NCBI RefSeq assembly: GCF_024199945.1 | Contig: NZ_JANADP010000001.1 | Span: forward strand, 2,604,001-2,668,000 | Source of the DNA: Bradyrhizobium sp. CCGUVB4N | GTDB taxonomy: Bacteria > Pseudomonadota > Alphaproteobacteria > Rhizobiales > Xanthobacteraceae | Direction: 5' to 3' | DNA length: 64,000 bases | Shown here: one piece after another, positions 16,073 through 25,732 of the stretch | Layout of the letters: every line of letters starts with the position of its first letter | Position numbering within the stretch: position 1 is the first letter of the stretch | The notes under the pieces: generated by a model | Database searches by the model: none | Seen by the model: only the letters and a program-made list of their open reading frames with translations | Told to the model about the DNA's origin: nothing | Program-made: the position numbers and the translations under genes

Positions 16073-17050
16073 TTAACTTTCGGACAGAACGGCATCGCCC
16101 CAGCGCCAGCGACGGGCGCCTGCATAGGCGGCCTTGTCGCGCCGCGCGACCTTGGCGAGTTCGACACCGTCCTTCGTGCAAAGCTTGGCCGTGATCTCGG
16201 CCTTGCCGACATCCGGCGGCGCCAGCACGCGCGCGGCGCGCGCTGCCGGCGGTGTGCGGGTCAGGGCAACGTAGATGAAGCGTTCGTCCTCGAACGGCAC
16301 CTCGGCGCCCTTGATCTGGCGGTGCGCCTGCGAGCGCGGCAGGCGCTGGTTGAAATGACACCAGTCGGGCGCAATGAGCGGGCAGGGCTTTTCGTGCGGG
16401 CAGGGTGCGGCGACGAAGGCGCCAAGCGCGGTCAGTTGCTGGCGCAGTGCGAGGATGCGGGCATAACCGGCGGGCGTGCCCGGCTCCATCACGACCAGTG
16501 CGTGGCGCGCTTTGGCCCACATCGTCGCTGCGAGCTTGCGCTGATCGCTCTCGCCGAGCTCACCGATGACGTAGCTCGCGACGACGAGATCGGCTTGCGG
16601 CACCTCGGCGAGGTTGGTGGCGGCATCGCCTGGCAGATAGCGGCAATCCGCGAGGCGCGAGCTGTCGCGCACGAGCTCAAGCGCGAGCCGGCTCAGCGTG
16701 GCGTTGGCGTCGAGCAGCGTAAAATCCTGCAGCGACGAAAAGGCCTCCGCGGCGGCCCAACTCGCGGTGCCCGGGCCCGCGCCGACGTCGAGCAATGTTT
16801 CGGGAGCGAGATCCGGCGCAATCTCGGTGAGCGCGCTCAGGCTTGCGGCGACGGCCGCGTAAGTCGCCGGCATGCGCGCCAGCGCATAGGCAAGCGCATC
16901 GGCTTCCGACTTGATCGTGCCGGAGCCGCCGCCGGCGCGATAGGTCGTCGAGATCTTCTGCGAGCGCTGCGCTGCGTCGGTGCGGGAAAATCCCTGCAGC
17001 CTGGCGTCGAGCGCGGCCTTGAGTTCGGCGGGGAGGGTGGGTGAGATCAT
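16073..17050 (-). CDS. Rsm22/METTL17-family methyltransferase-like protein
   Basis: This 325-residue protein matches the bacterial relatives of mitochondrial Rsm22 (METTL17), which binds the small ribosomal subunit. It shows a Rossmann SAM site LLDVGAGPGTASWAA, LVVASYVIGEL, and the strand ALVVMEPGTPAGY. A cysteine cluster CPHEKPC plus WCHF follows; in the mitochondrial protein equivalent cysteines hold an iron-sulfur cluster. Whether it methylates RNA or acts only as an assembly factor is unresolved for the family. It sits upstream of lemA on the same strand. Confidence 0.88.
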   Translation of the reverse strand: MISPTLPAELKAALDARLQGFSRTDAAQRSQKISTTYRAGGGSGTIKSEADALAYALARMPATYAAVAASLSALTEIAPDLAPETLLDVGAGPGTASWAAAEAFSSLQDFTLLDANATLSRLALELVRDSSRLADCRYLPGDAATNLAEVPQADLVVASYVIGELGESDQRKLAATMWAKARHALVVMEPGTPAGYARILALRQQLTALGAFVAAPCPHEKPCPLIAPDWCHFNQRLPRSQAHRQIKGAEVPFEDERFIYVALTRTPPAARAARVLAPPDVGKAEITAKLCTKDGVELAKVARRDKAAYAGARRWRWGDAVLSES

Positions 17051-17059
17051 GTTGGTCTA

Positions 17060-17098
17060 CCGTCATTCCGCTCGCGTCGCGAGGTCCGGAATGACGGC
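17060..17098. repeat. Short palindrome (family C) between smc and the Rsm22 gene
   Basis: CCGTCATTCCG and CGGAATGACGG form inverted arms around CTCGCGTCGCGAG-like inner bases. It is a minimal copy of the element at 36946-37048 and begins eight bases after the smc stop. Confidence 0.8.
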
Positions 17099-17105
17099 AG
17101 AGATA

Positions 17106-20100
17106 TCACGCCACGTTCTGATCGAGAATGTCCACGGCTTCGGACAGGCTCACCGAGACGAGTTGGGAGACGCCGCGCTCGGCCATGGTGACGCCGAACA
17201 GACGATTCATCCGCGCCATCGTGATCGGATTGTGCGTGATGATGACGAAGCGCGTGTCGGTCGAGCTGGTCATCTCGTGCAGGAGGTTGCAGTAGCGTTC
17301 GACGTTGTGGTCGTCGAGCGGTGCGTCGACTTCGTCCAGCACGCAGATGGGCGAGGGGTTGGTCAAGAACACCGCAAAGATCAGCGCCATCGCGGTCAGC
17401 GCCTGCTCACCGCCCGAGAGCAGCGACAGCGTCTGCGGCTTCTTGCCCGGCGGCTTTGCGATGATTTCGAGACCAGCTTCCAGCGGATCGTCGCTTTCGA
17501 TCAGGTGCAGCGCGGCTTCGCCGCCGCCGAACAGCTCGACGAACAGACGCTTGAAGTGGTTGTTGACGACCTCGAACGAGGTCAGGAGCCGCTCGCGCGC
17601 TTCCTTGTTGAGGCTCTGGATGCCCTGGCGCAGCCGCTTGATGGCTTCGACCAGGTCGTCGCGCTCGGTGACGAGGCCCGTGTGCTGGGTCTCGACCTCG
17701 CGCAGCTCTTCCTCGGCACGCAGGTTCACGGCGCCGAGGCGCTCGCGATCCCGGCGCATCTTTTCGAGGTCTTCCTCGATGTCGTGCAGCGGCGGCAGCT
17801 CCGCGCCGGGCTCGAGCTCGGCGAGGCCGGCGACGGCCTGCGGCTCGACTTCGAGCATGTCGCGGATCTCGCGCTCGATGTCCTCGAGCCGGCGCCGCGA
17901 ACCTTCCATGCGCTCCTCGGCGCGCGCTGTGGCTTCGCGCGAGCTGGAGAGCGCTTCGAGGGTCAGCTTGGCGACACGATCGGTCTCGGCCATCGCGGTC
18001 TCGGCGGTGGCGAGCGCATCGGCGGCCATGCGGCGGTCGTTCTCGGCGTACTCGATCTCGGTGATCAGCGCGCTGCGCTTCTCGGCGAACACGGCGGGTG
18101 CGTTCTCGAGGTCGCTGCGCTCGATCGAGACCTCGGTGATGCGGGTCTGGATGGTGTCGATATGGGAGGCCGCGCTCTCCTTGCGGTTCTGCCATTCGGT
18201 GCGCTCGGCGAGGATCGCCTGGACACGACGGTCGGCGAGCTCAGCCTCGCGCGCCAGCGCCTGCGCCTCGGCGCGGACCTGGGCGGCCATGCGGCGATGG
18301 CCTTCGATGTCGCTGCGGACGGCGGCGAGACGGGTCTCGGTGTCCTCGCTCGACGGCAGCTCACTGATGCCGGCCTCGGCGTATTCGTAGGCGGCCTCGG
18401 CCTCGGCGCGATCGGCGGCGAGACGGCTGTGCGCTTCCGACAGCGTCGCCTTGCGCGCGGCGTGGCGGCTGATCTCGCGCTCGGCCGTGGCGTGGCGCTC
18501 GCGTGCGACGTTCAGCTCGCGCTGCGCGGCGCGCCAGGCCTCGCGGCTGGCACCTTCGGTGCTGGCGGCCATCTGCAGTTCGGACTCGGCGTTTTCCAGC
18601 GCCTGACGCTTGATCTGCGCGTCGATGCGGGCCTGCTCCAGCTCGTTCTCGATGTCGACGAGACGGGCGCGCTCGGCGAGACGCCGCGCGGCGCCGGTCG
18701 GGGCGTGGGCGGCGGCGACAAAGCCGTCCCAGCGCCAGACGTCGCCTTCGGGCGAAACCAGCCGCTGGCCGGTCTTGAGCTGCGACACCAGCTCGGCACC
18801 GCGCTCGCGCGGCACGACGCCGATCTGCGCCAGGCGGCGCGTCAGCTCGGCTGGCGCCTGAACATGGTTGGCGAGCGGCGTGACGCCTTCGGGCAGTTCC
18901 GGATCGCCCTCGGTGACGCCGGCATTGGTCCAGCGCATCGGCGCCGACGGATCGACGGGCGCATCGAGATCGTCGCCGAGTGCGGCGCCGATGGCCTTTT
19001 CAAAGCCCTTGTCGACGGTGATGCCGTCGATGATCGGCGGCCACAGATTCTTGGTCTCGCCGTTGACGATCTTGGAGATCGTGCGCGCCTCGGTATCGAG
19101 CCGCTGCACGCGCTTGTCGGCTTCGACCAGCGGCGAGCGCGAGGATTCCAGCGTCTGGCGCGCGGCGACGTGCGCGGCTTCGCTCGCCTGCGCGGCAGCT
19201 TCGGAGGCGGCGAGCGTCTGCTCGGCGGTCTCGACCACGGCGGTCAGTTCGTCGAGATCGCCGAAGCCGCCGGTGTCGGCGGCCAGCTTCTGCTCTTCCG
19301 CGGAGACGTTCGCGATCTCCTGGTCGAGACGCGCGAGCTTGTCGCGGTGGGTACGGACGTTGGCTTCGAGCTGGTTGCGCTTGGCGGTGAGGTCGGCGAG
19401 CGCGGTGGTGAGCTCGGAAAACTGCTGCTCGGTTTCGGTCAGCACGGCCTCGGCTTCGCCGACGCGCTCGTCGACGCCGGAGCGCTTCTCGACGCGCGAC
19501 TTGATCTCTTCCTTCAGCTCGGCATCTTCGGTGTCGAGCCGCTGCAGCGCGACGTCGGCGTCCATGGTCTGCTGCTGGGCGCGAGAGATGTCACCCTCGA
19601 ACTGGGCGAGACGGCGCTCGAGCTCGGCGACGCGCTCCTTGGCGCGCTCTTCCTCGCGGTCGAGCAGCTCGCGGGCATTGGTCAGGCGCTGCAGGCCGGC
19701 GGCGGCGCGCGCTTCGGCATCGCGCAGCGCCGGCATTTCGGCGGCGCGGATCGCCTGGATACGGGCGGCTTCGGCCTGATGCTGGGTACGCTCGGCCATC
19801 TCGCGCACGGCGAGATCATGGGTCTGGCCGGATTCATTGACGTCGGCATGGGCGCCGATCCAGCGCAGGTGGAACAGCGTGGCTTCCGCCTTGCGGACCT
19901 TGGCCGCGACCTCGCGATAGCGCACCGCCTGGCGGGCCTGCTTCTTCAGGCCTTCCATCTGGCCGGAGAGCTGGCCGATCACGTCCTCGACGCGGGTAAG
20001 GTTGGTCTCGGCCGCCTTCAGCCGCAGCTCGGCTTCGTGACGGCGGGCGTGCAGACCGGCGACGCCGGCGGCGTCTTCCAGCACGCGGCGGCGCTGCTCG

Positions 20101-20570
20101 GGCTTGGCCTGAATGATTTCGCCGATCTTGCCCTGGTGAACGAGGGCGGGCGAACGCGCGCCGGTGGCGGCGTCAGCAAACAGGATCTGCACGTCGCGGG
20201 CGCGGACGTCACGGCCGTTGATGCGATAGACCGAGCCGGCTTCGCGCTCGATGCGGCGAGAGATTTCGAGCAGCTGGCTGTCGTTCATCGCCGCAGGCGC
20301 GGTGCGATCGGCATTGTCGATCGTCATCGTCACTTCGGCGTGGTTGCGCGCGGGACGATTGCCGGAGCCGGCGAAGATCACCGCGTCCATGTCGGCGGCG
20401 CGCAAGCTCTTGTAGGACGTCTCACCCATCGCCCAGCGCAGCGCCTCGACGAGATTCGACTTGCCGCAACCGTTGGGGCCGACCACGCCGGTCAGGCCGG
20501 GCTCGATGACGAAGTCCGTGGGCTCAACGAAGGACTTGAAGCCGTGCAGGCGTAGGCGGGTGATTTTCAT
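17106..20570 (-). CDS. smc: Chromosome segregation ATPase SMC
   Basis: SMC organises and helps separate the chromosome as the core of the condensin-like SMC-ScpAB complex. The 1154-residue protein has the head half MKITRLRLHGFKSF with Walker A GPNGCGKSN (about 34-42), long coiled coils, a hinge around residues 510-640 (GAALGDDLDAP, GFVAAAHAPTGAA), and the second head half with signature LSGGEQALTAMAL and Walker B PICVLDEVDAPLDD. ATG at 20570 is preferred over a GTG six bases earlier. ScpA and ScpB are not in the window. Confidence 0.98.
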   Translation of the reverse strand: MKITRLRLHGFKSFVEPTDFVIEPGLTGVVGPNGCGKSNLVEALRWAMGETSYKSLRAADMDAVIFAGSGNRPARNHAEVTMTIDNADRTAPAAMNDSQLLEISRRIEREAGSVYRINGRDVRARDVQILFADAATGARSPALVHQGKIGEIIQAKPEQRRRVLEDAAGVAGLHARRHEAELRLKAAETNLTRVEDVIGQLSGQMEGLKKQARQAVRYREVAAKVRKAEATLFHLRWIGAHADVNESGQTHDLAVREMAERTQHQAEAARIQAIRAAEMPALRDAEARAAAGLQRLTNARELLDREEERAKERVAELERRLAQFEGDISRAQQQTMDADVALQRLDTEDAELKEEIKSRVEKRSGVDERVGEAEAVLTETEQQFSELTTALADLTAKRNQLEANVRTHRDKLARLDQEIANVSAEEQKLAADTGGFGDLDELTAVVETAEQTLAASEAAAQASEAAHVAARQTLESSRSPLVEADKRVQRLDTEARTISKIVNGETKNLWPPIIDGITVDKGFEKAIGAALGDDLDAPVDPSAPMRWTNAGVTEGDPELPEGVTPLANHVQAPAELTRRLAQIGVVPRERGAELVSQLKTGQRLVSPEGDVWRWDGFVAAAHAPTGAARRLAERARLVDIENELEQARIDAQIKRQALENAESELQMAASTEGASREAWRAAQRELNVARERHATAEREISRHAARKATLSEAHSRLAADRAEAEAAYEYAEAGISELPSSEDTETRLAAVRSDIEGHRRMAAQVRAEAQALAREAELADRRVQAILAERTEWQNRKESAASHIDTIQTRITEVSIERSDLENAPAVFAEKRSALITEIEYAENDRRMAADALATAETAMAETDRVAKLTLEALSSSREATARAEERMEGSRRRLEDIEREIRDMLEVEPQAVAGLAELEPGAELPPLHDIEEDLEKMRRDRERLGAVNLRAEEELREVETQHTGLVTERDDLVEAIKRLRQGIQSLNKEARERLLTSFEVVNNHFKRLFVELFGGGEAALHLIESDDPLEAGLEIIAKPPGKKPQTLSLLSGGEQALTAMALIFAVFLTNPSPICVLDEVDAPLDDHNVERYCNLLHEMTSSTDTRFVIITHNPITMARMNRLFGVTMAERGVSQLVSVSLSEAVDILDQNVA

Positions 20571-20787
20571 AAGCACGCATCTCTGTTGGCAGGCGCGAAT
20601 CCCCCTGCCGAGACAATACCACGGAAGGCAATGTCACTCTCTGGGGCGAGTCGCGCTCGGCGCCTCATGCGGCGGACAATGGCCGTGGTGTGCCGCGAGG
20701 GCAACCTGCGAAAGCCGCTTTTCCCAAGGGATTTATGCCGGGAAAGCTACGGCTTTCGAGATGCGAATCAGGATCTTGACGAGCGAA

Positions 20788-21444
20788 TCAGCTCTTCAGC
20801 AGCGGATTGATCTTCTTCGCGAATTCCTCGAACGAGGTCTCGCCCTTGATCTTCTCGCCGTTGATGAAGAACGTCGGCGTCGAATCGACCTTCAGAACGT
20901 CGCTGGCATATTTCTGGTCGGCGGCGATCTTGTCGAGCAGCGCCTGGTCCTTCAGGCAGGCTTCCACCTGCTGCTGGGTGAGGCCGGCCTGCTTGCCGAT
21001 CCGCGTCAGCGTCTCGGTGGTGTTCTTCATCACCCAGTCGTTCTGCTGGCGGAACAGCATGTCGGTGACGGCGAAATATTTCGGCGCGTCGCCGTTGGCG
21101 ATGCAGCGCGACAGCATCGAGCCGGCGGCGGCTTTGATGTCGAGCGGGAACTCGCGGAAGACGTAACGGATCTTGCCGGTGTCGATGTATTCCGACTTGA
21201 TCTTGGGGAACACCTGCTCGTTGAAGGCCGCGCAATGCGGGCAGGTCATCGAGGCGAATTCGGTGATGGTGACGGCGGCGTCCTTCGGGCCGAGCGCCAT
21301 GTCGGGCAGCGACACCGGCTTGGCGACATCGCCGGCGGCCTGAGCCATTGCTTCGGAGATGAACCGCAGCGGCGAGAGCCCGGCGAGCGCGGCAAGACCG
21401 GTCAGCGACAGCATCGTGGTGAAGGCGCGGCGGGTGATGATCAA
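20788..21444 (-). CDS. DsbA-family thiol oxidoreductase, exported
   Basis: The 218-residue protein has an export signal with twin arginines (ITRRAFTTMLSLTGLAALAG), then a thioredoxin fold with CPHC in FASMTCPHCAAFN and the cis-Pro loop DSTPTFFINGEKI. It resembles the DsbA/DsbG-like proteins of alphaproteobacteria that oxidise or isomerise periplasmic disulfides. The most likely start is TTG at 21444 with GGGAG five bases upstream; the longer frame to 21585 adds a non-conserved Pro-rich stretch. Preceded by the DUF721 gene on the same strand and followed by smc. Confidence 0.9.
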   Translation of the reverse strand: MIITRRAFTTMLSLTGLAALAGLSPLRFISEAMAQAAGDVAKPVSLPDMALGPKDAAVTITEFASMTCPHCAAFNEQVFPKIKSEYIDTGKIRYVFREFPLDIKAAAGSMLSRCIANGDAPKYFAVTDMLFRQQNDWVMKNTTETLTRIGKQAGLTQQQVEACLKDQALLDKIAADQKYASDVLKVDSTPTFFINGEKIKGETSFEEFAKKINPLLKS

Positions 21445-21581
21445 GGTCGGCTCCCGAATTGGCGTGGTCTCGCGCCCTGAGCTCCCATCAGGGTTCCCGG
21501 GCGGCCTGTCGCTAGCTTGAAACGTGGTTTGAGGCAATGGCGAGCGGCAGGGACGGGTCCAGATTGGCCGCGAAATGAGGC

Positions 21582-22073
21582 TCAATTTCGCTTGATGGCG
21601 GCCCCGAGCCGCGCCAGCGCCGTCTTCAGTTCTTCATCTTCGATATCCCCCAGGCTCTCCGCCACCTTGGCGACGGCCTTGGGGTCCGGCGGGGCGGGCC
21701 GGGCCGGGCGGCGGGCACGCGACAGGGGGGCCTGGCGGAAGGCGAGCTTGCCGACCGCGCTCCAGCCGAAGAAGCGGTTCACCCGCTCCAGGATCACGTC
21801 GGCCGAGTGCTGGATTTCCAGCGCCATCGGGCCCTCGACCCGCAACACCAGCGTCGCCGGCTCCTGCGGCTGGCCCTCGACCGGCCGCGGCCATTGCATC
21901 TTGAGCGGCTCGGCATGGGCGGCGATCTCGGGTCCCGCAATCTGCTCCCACCGCGTCACCAGCTCGCGCGCGGCAAAACCCTGCTTGGCATAGGCCTCGG
22001 CAAAGACGTCGTTGAGCAGGATCCCGAGCGGCTTGGCGCTGATGGGGCCGGGTTTGGGAGGGAATTTGGCCAT
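21582..22073 (-). CDS. DUF721 (DciA-like) protein
   Basis: The 163-residue protein starts with the DUF721 signature ILLNDVFAEAYAKQGFAARELVTRWEQIAGPEIAAHAEP and continues with LVLRVEGPMALEIQHSADVILERVNRFFGW. DciA proteins of this domain load the replicative helicase in bacteria lacking DnaC, so a replication role is plausible; the family name is known, the role here is inference. The C-terminal part is basic and Pro/Ala-rich. It neighbours the dsbA-like gene and, divergently, mutY. Confidence 0.88.
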   Translation of the reverse strand: MAKFPPKPGPISAKPLGILLNDVFAEAYAKQGFAARELVTRWEQIAGPEIAAHAEPLKMQWPRPVEGQPQEPATLVLRVEGPMALEIQHSADVILERVNRFFGWSAVGKLAFRQAPLSRARRPARPAPPDPKAVAKVAESLGDIEDEELKTALARLGAAIKRN

Positions 22074-22196
22074 GGGCCCTTATAGCACTCCGGCGCGTGA
22101 GCCACAGGCTCTGTCGCCGTGAAGAAAGACGTGGATGCCCGCGACGGGCGCGGGCATGACGTGGAGAGATTGGAGTGAGGCCGCTACAGTAACCGC

Positions 22197-23294
22197 ATGA
22201 GCCCGAAATCTGCCCTCAAGGCCAAGTCGGAACCAACGCAGCCGGTCGCGTCATCGCGGCCGATCGCGTTGCTCGCCTGGTACGACCGCCATCGCCGCCG
22301 ATTACCGTGGCGCGCCGCGCCGGAGGAGACGTCGGATCCCTACCGTGTCTGGCTGTCGGAGATCATGCTCCAGCAGACCACCGTGAAGGCGGTCGGGCCT
22401 TACTTCGAAAAATTCGTCGCGCGCTGGCCGGATGTCACGGCGTTGGGGAACGCCTCGCAGGATGATGTGCTGCGGATGTGGGCCGGGCTCGGCTATTATT
22501 CGCGGGCGCGCAATCTCTACGCTTGCGCTGTGGCGGTGACGCGCGAGCACGGCGGTGTCTTCCCCGATACGGAAGAGGGGCTGCGTGCGCTTCCGGGTAT
22601 CGGGCCCTACACGGCCGCGGCGATCGCGGCGATCGCGTTCGACCGCCACACCATGCCCGTCGACGGCAATATCGAGCGCGTGGTGTCGCGCTTGTACGCG
22701 GTCGAGGAGGAACTGCCGCAGGCAAAACCGCTGATCCAGCAGCTGGCGGCAACGCTGCTCGCCAATTCCCGCGCCGGCGATAGCGCGCAAGCCTTGATGG
22801 ATCTCGGCGCCTCGATCTGCACGCCGAAGAAGCCGGCCTGCTCGCTGTGTCCGTTCACTGCGGATTGCACGGCGCGTGCGCAGGGCACGCAGGAGACGTT
22901 TCCACGCAAGGCGCCGAAGAAGAGCGGAACGCTGCGGCGTGGGGCCGCTTTCGTCATCACGCGCGGTGACGAGCTATTGGTCCGCTCGAGGCCTGAGAAG
23001 GGGCTGCTTGGTGGCATGACCGAGGTGCCGGGCTCCGACTGGCGCGCCGGACAAGAGGACACGGCGGCAAAACAGCAGGCGCCGGAATTAGAAGGGCTGT
23101 CGCGATGGCAGCGCAAGGTCGGCGTGGTCACCCACGTCTTCACGCATTTCCCGCTCGAGCTCGTGGTCTACACCGCGAAGGCGGAGGCGCGCACGCGCGC
23201 GCCCGAAGGCATGCGCTGGGTGCCGATCGCGACGCTCGCCGACGAGGCGCTGCCCAACGTCATGCGCAAGGTGATCGCGCACGCGCTGGACTGA
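22197..23294 (+). CDS. mutY: A/G-specific adenine DNA glycosylase
   Basis: MutY removes adenine mispaired with 8-oxoguanine. The 365-residue protein has EIMLQQTTVKAVGPYF, the helix-hairpin-helix LPGIGPYTAAAIAAIAF with the catalytic Asp just after at VDGN, and the four iron-sulfur ligands spaced C-x6-C-x2-C-x5-C (CTPKKPACSLCPFTADC). The C-terminal NUDIX-like domain (about 240-365) recognises 8-oxoG. A basic 20-residue N-terminal extension precedes the conserved ALLAWYDRHRR. It converges on the diguanylate cyclase gene with a three-base gap. Confidence 0.97.
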   Translation: MSPKSALKAKSEPTQPVASSRPIALLAWYDRHRRRLPWRAAPEETSDPYRVWLSEIMLQQTTVKAVGPYFEKFVARWPDVTALGNASQDDVLRMWAGLGYYSRARNLYACAVAVTREHGGVFPDTEEGLRALPGIGPYTAAAIAAIAFDRHTMPVDGNIERVVSRLYAVEEELPQAKPLIQQLAATLLANSRAGDSAQALMDLGASICTPKKPACSLCPFTADCTARAQGTQETFPRKAPKKSGTLRRGAAFVITRGDELLVRSRPEKGLLGGMTEVPGSDWRAGQEDTAAKQQAPELEGLSRWQRKVGVVTHVFTHFPLELVVYTAKAEARTRAPEGMRWVPIATLADEALPNVMRKVIAHALD

Positions 23295-23297
23295 GGC

Positions 23298-25043
23298 TCA
23301 GGCGGCGCGCGCGGCGCGTTCGTCCTCCGCCGGCATCAGGTAGGTGCGGTTGCGCCCCGTTTTCTTGGCCACATAGAGGCCCTGGTCGGCGCGCTCGATG
23401 ACGTCCTGCACGTCGCGGTCGGCTTCGTCGAACAGTGCAAGCCCGACCGAGACGGTGAGGGGGATGACGGTGTCGCCATGGCGCACCGTGGCGCTCTCGA
23501 TCGAGGACCTGATGCGGTCGGCGAGCAGGATCGCAGTCTCCTGGTCGATTTCGCGCAACAGCACTACGAACTCCTCGCCGCCGAAGCGGGCCGCCTTGTC
23601 GGTGGTTCGGATCGACTGGCTGACGATCTCGGCGACACGCTTGATGGCGTCGTCGCCGGCGGCATGGCCGTAGGTATCGTTGATCTTCTTGAAATGATCG
23701 ATGTCGATCATCAAGGTCGCCATGTTGCGCTTGTAGCGGCGGCTGAACGCGACGGCGTCTTCTGCAACGGCGAGGAAGGAGCGGCGGTTCATCAGGCCGG
23801 TCATGAAGTCGGTGTCGGCGAGATGGCGCAGCTTCAGCATGTCCTCCTGGAGCTGCATCGCATTTTCGGTGGCGCGCAGCTCGGCTTCCTTGGTGCGTTC
23901 CTCGGCATGACCGATGCGGCGCAGCAGCGAGCGCAGCGCACGCGAGAGCTGGACGACCTCCACCGAGCCGCTCTGCCGCGCCAGCATGGTCGGCCCATGC
24001 GCGCGTCCGATACGGTCCGCCTCCTGCGTCAGCGCGATGATCGGGCCTGCGACCCGGCGCGAGACCAGCACGGCCAGCGACAGCGCGATCAGGGCGGTGA
24101 CCCCGCCGATCGCCAGGATCGTTTGCGCTGACGACATCGCGGCGGCGAGCGCCACGCTCGCGGGCTGGCTTGCGGTGACGATCCAGTTCAGGCCCTGGTA
24201 GTCGCGGTAGCCGTGGCCGACGTGGAACGCCGTCAGCATCTGCTGTCCGTCCGCCGTCTCGCGGAAGGTACCGTCGCGCGCCTTCAGGATGTCGGCGAGT
24301 TGGTCGCCGCCGTAGCGGATGGTTTCCTTCTGCGGACCGACCAGCACCATGCCGCCCTTGCTCAGGATCGTCAGCCGCGTATCGGTATTGCCGTCGTTGG
24401 CTTCTGCGTCCTTGATCAGGTTGCTGGCCCAGGTCCAGTCCAGATGTCCGCCCAGCACGCCGAGCACCTTGCCGGAGGCATCGCGGACCGGCACGGCGAT
24501 ATCGACGAAACGATAAGGCTCGTTGTTGGCGCGCTGCGTCAGCAGCGAGGCCAGCAGGATCGCCTCGTGCACGTCGCTGACGGCGATCTTTTCAAGACCC
24601 TGTTTGAACCAGGGGCGCGCGGTCACGGATTTGCCTTGCAGCAGGCCGCCGGTCGAGGCGACGACGTTGCCGTCGATATCGGCAAAGCCGATCCAGGCGA
24701 AATCGAAGGAATGCTGGAGCGCCTCGAGCGCGCTGCGCAACTCGTCGGGATTGCCCTGCCACAGATGCTGCATCGGCTGGAGCTCGGCGAACAGCTTCAT
24801 CTCCTGCTGGCGCGTCGCCATGAAACGGTCGAGCCGGCCGGATGTGGTCGATGCAATTCCGGCCAGGCTGTTCTCGACCAGCGCGGCGGTGCGCTTATAA
24901 CTGATCAGTGCGGCGCCTGCGGCGAGCGTTCCCACGAGCACGATGGACATGGCAGCGACGGCCGCAGCGATCTGCGTCCGCACCGTCAGTCGATCTTCGA
25001 TCGCGTGCAGGTGGTCTGTGATCCGTTGAAGGAAAGTCCGCAT
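23298..25043 (-). CDS. Membrane diguanylate cyclase with periplasmic dCache sensor
   Basis: The protein makes c-di-GMP from two GTP. Layout of the 581 residues: cytoplasmic N-terminus, membrane helix about 27-49, a periplasmic dCache-type sensor about 50-290 (GYRDYQGLNWIVTAS), second helix about 300-322, HAMP-like linker, then the GGEEF domain from about 415 to 570. The active site reads RFGGEEF, and RTTD five residues before GGEEF is an intact inhibitory I-site, so product feedback is expected. No EAL domain. Upstream spacer 25044-25295 shows no clear element. Ligand unknown. Confidence 0.95.
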   Translation of the reverse strand: MRTFLQRITDHLHAIEDRLTVRTQIAAAVAAMSIVLVGTLAAGAALISYKRTAALVENSLAGIASTTSGRLDRFMATRQQEMKLFAELQPMQHLWQGNPDELRSALEALQHSFDFAWIGFADIDGNVVASTGGLLQGKSVTARPWFKQGLEKIAVSDVHEAILLASLLTQRANNEPYRFVDIAVPVRDASGKVLGVLGGHLDWTWASNLIKDAEANDGNTDTRLTILSKGGMVLVGPQKETIRYGGDQLADILKARDGTFRETADGQQMLTAFHVGHGYRDYQGLNWIVTASQPASVALAAAMSSAQTILAIGGVTALIALSLAVLVSRRVAGPIIALTQEADRIGRAHGPTMLARQSGSVEVVQLSRALRSLLRRIGHAEERTKEAELRATENAMQLQEDMLKLRHLADTDFMTGLMNRRSFLAVAEDAVAFSRRYKRNMATLMIDIDHFKKINDTYGHAAGDDAIKRVAEIVSQSIRTTDKAARFGGEEFVVLLREIDQETAILLADRIRSSIESATVRHGDTVIPLTVSVGLALFDEADRDVQDVIERADQGLYVAKKTGRNRTYLMPAEDERAARAA

Positions 25044-25295
25044 GGAAAGGCTCCGGTGTCACCGTCGCTCATGCCATGTCGTAACTTCCAACCGCTTACC
25101 GGCCGATTGCCCAATTGGATCGTATTGAATCGGTCGTGAAACCGGTTGGTTGAAGCGGGCTTAATCGGGCGCGCAATGCCCTGAATTCGTACAGTTTTCC
25201 GTAATTCTCCGGGAGTTTCGTGCTGCGGCGGATCGCCTGCTGCCATGAGGGTGTCAGCAGGTCTACGCTAGGTCTTGACGGTCACGGAGGTTCGC

Positions 25296-25718
25296 ATGGT
25301 CAAGACCGCGCTCGACAACTTCAAGAGACCGCCCTGCGCCGAGCTGCTCGGGTGGCGCCTGCTCGATGCCCGTCCCGAGGACGGCTGGATCAAGCTCGGC
25401 TTCGACGGCAGGCCTGAGTTCTGCAATCCCGCCGGCTTCATCCAGGGCGGCCTGCTCTCCGCCATGCTGGACGACACGATGGGGCCTGCGGTGCTCGTGA
25501 TGAGCGCGGGCCGGCTCTACACCACGACCATCAGCATGACCGTGAATTTTCTCAGCCCTGCAAGGCCAGGGCCGATCATCGGCGAGGCGCAGGTGACGCA
25601 GCTCGGCAAGACGATTGCATTCGTCGAGGCCAAGCTGATGGCGGAGGATGGCACGGTGCTGGCGACGGCGAGTGCGAGCGAGCGGTTGTTGGAAGCGGCG
25701 AGGGTGGTGATGAAGTGA
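25296..25718 (+). CDS. PaaI-type hotdog thioesterase
   Basis: The 140-residue protein has the 4-hydroxybenzoyl-CoA thioesterase-like motif CNPAGFIQGGLLSAMLDDTMGPA (catalytic Asp/Gly region) and the later strand TTTISMTVNFLSPARPG. Such tetrameric hotdog enzymes hydrolyse small acyl- or aryl-CoA esters; the substrate is not indicated. The ATG at 25296 has GGAGG five bases before it; an in-frame TTG at 25275 is not supported by a ribosome site. Not part of a recognisable operon. Confidence 0.9.
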   Translation: MVKTALDNFKRPPCAELLGWRLLDARPEDGWIKLGFDGRPEFCNPAGFIQGGLLSAMLDDTMGPAVLVMSAGRLYTTTISMTVNFLSPARPGPIIGEAQVTQLGKTIAFVEAKLMAEDGTVLATASASERLLEAARVVMK

Positions 25719-25732
25719 GGTGGGCACCCATC

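Noticed and set aside
16980..20555. 1191-residue open frame on the plus strand
   Set aside because: It is antisense to the clearly conserved smc gene; its Arg/Gly/Leu-rich, repeat-like sequence is the usual mirror of high-GC codon use.
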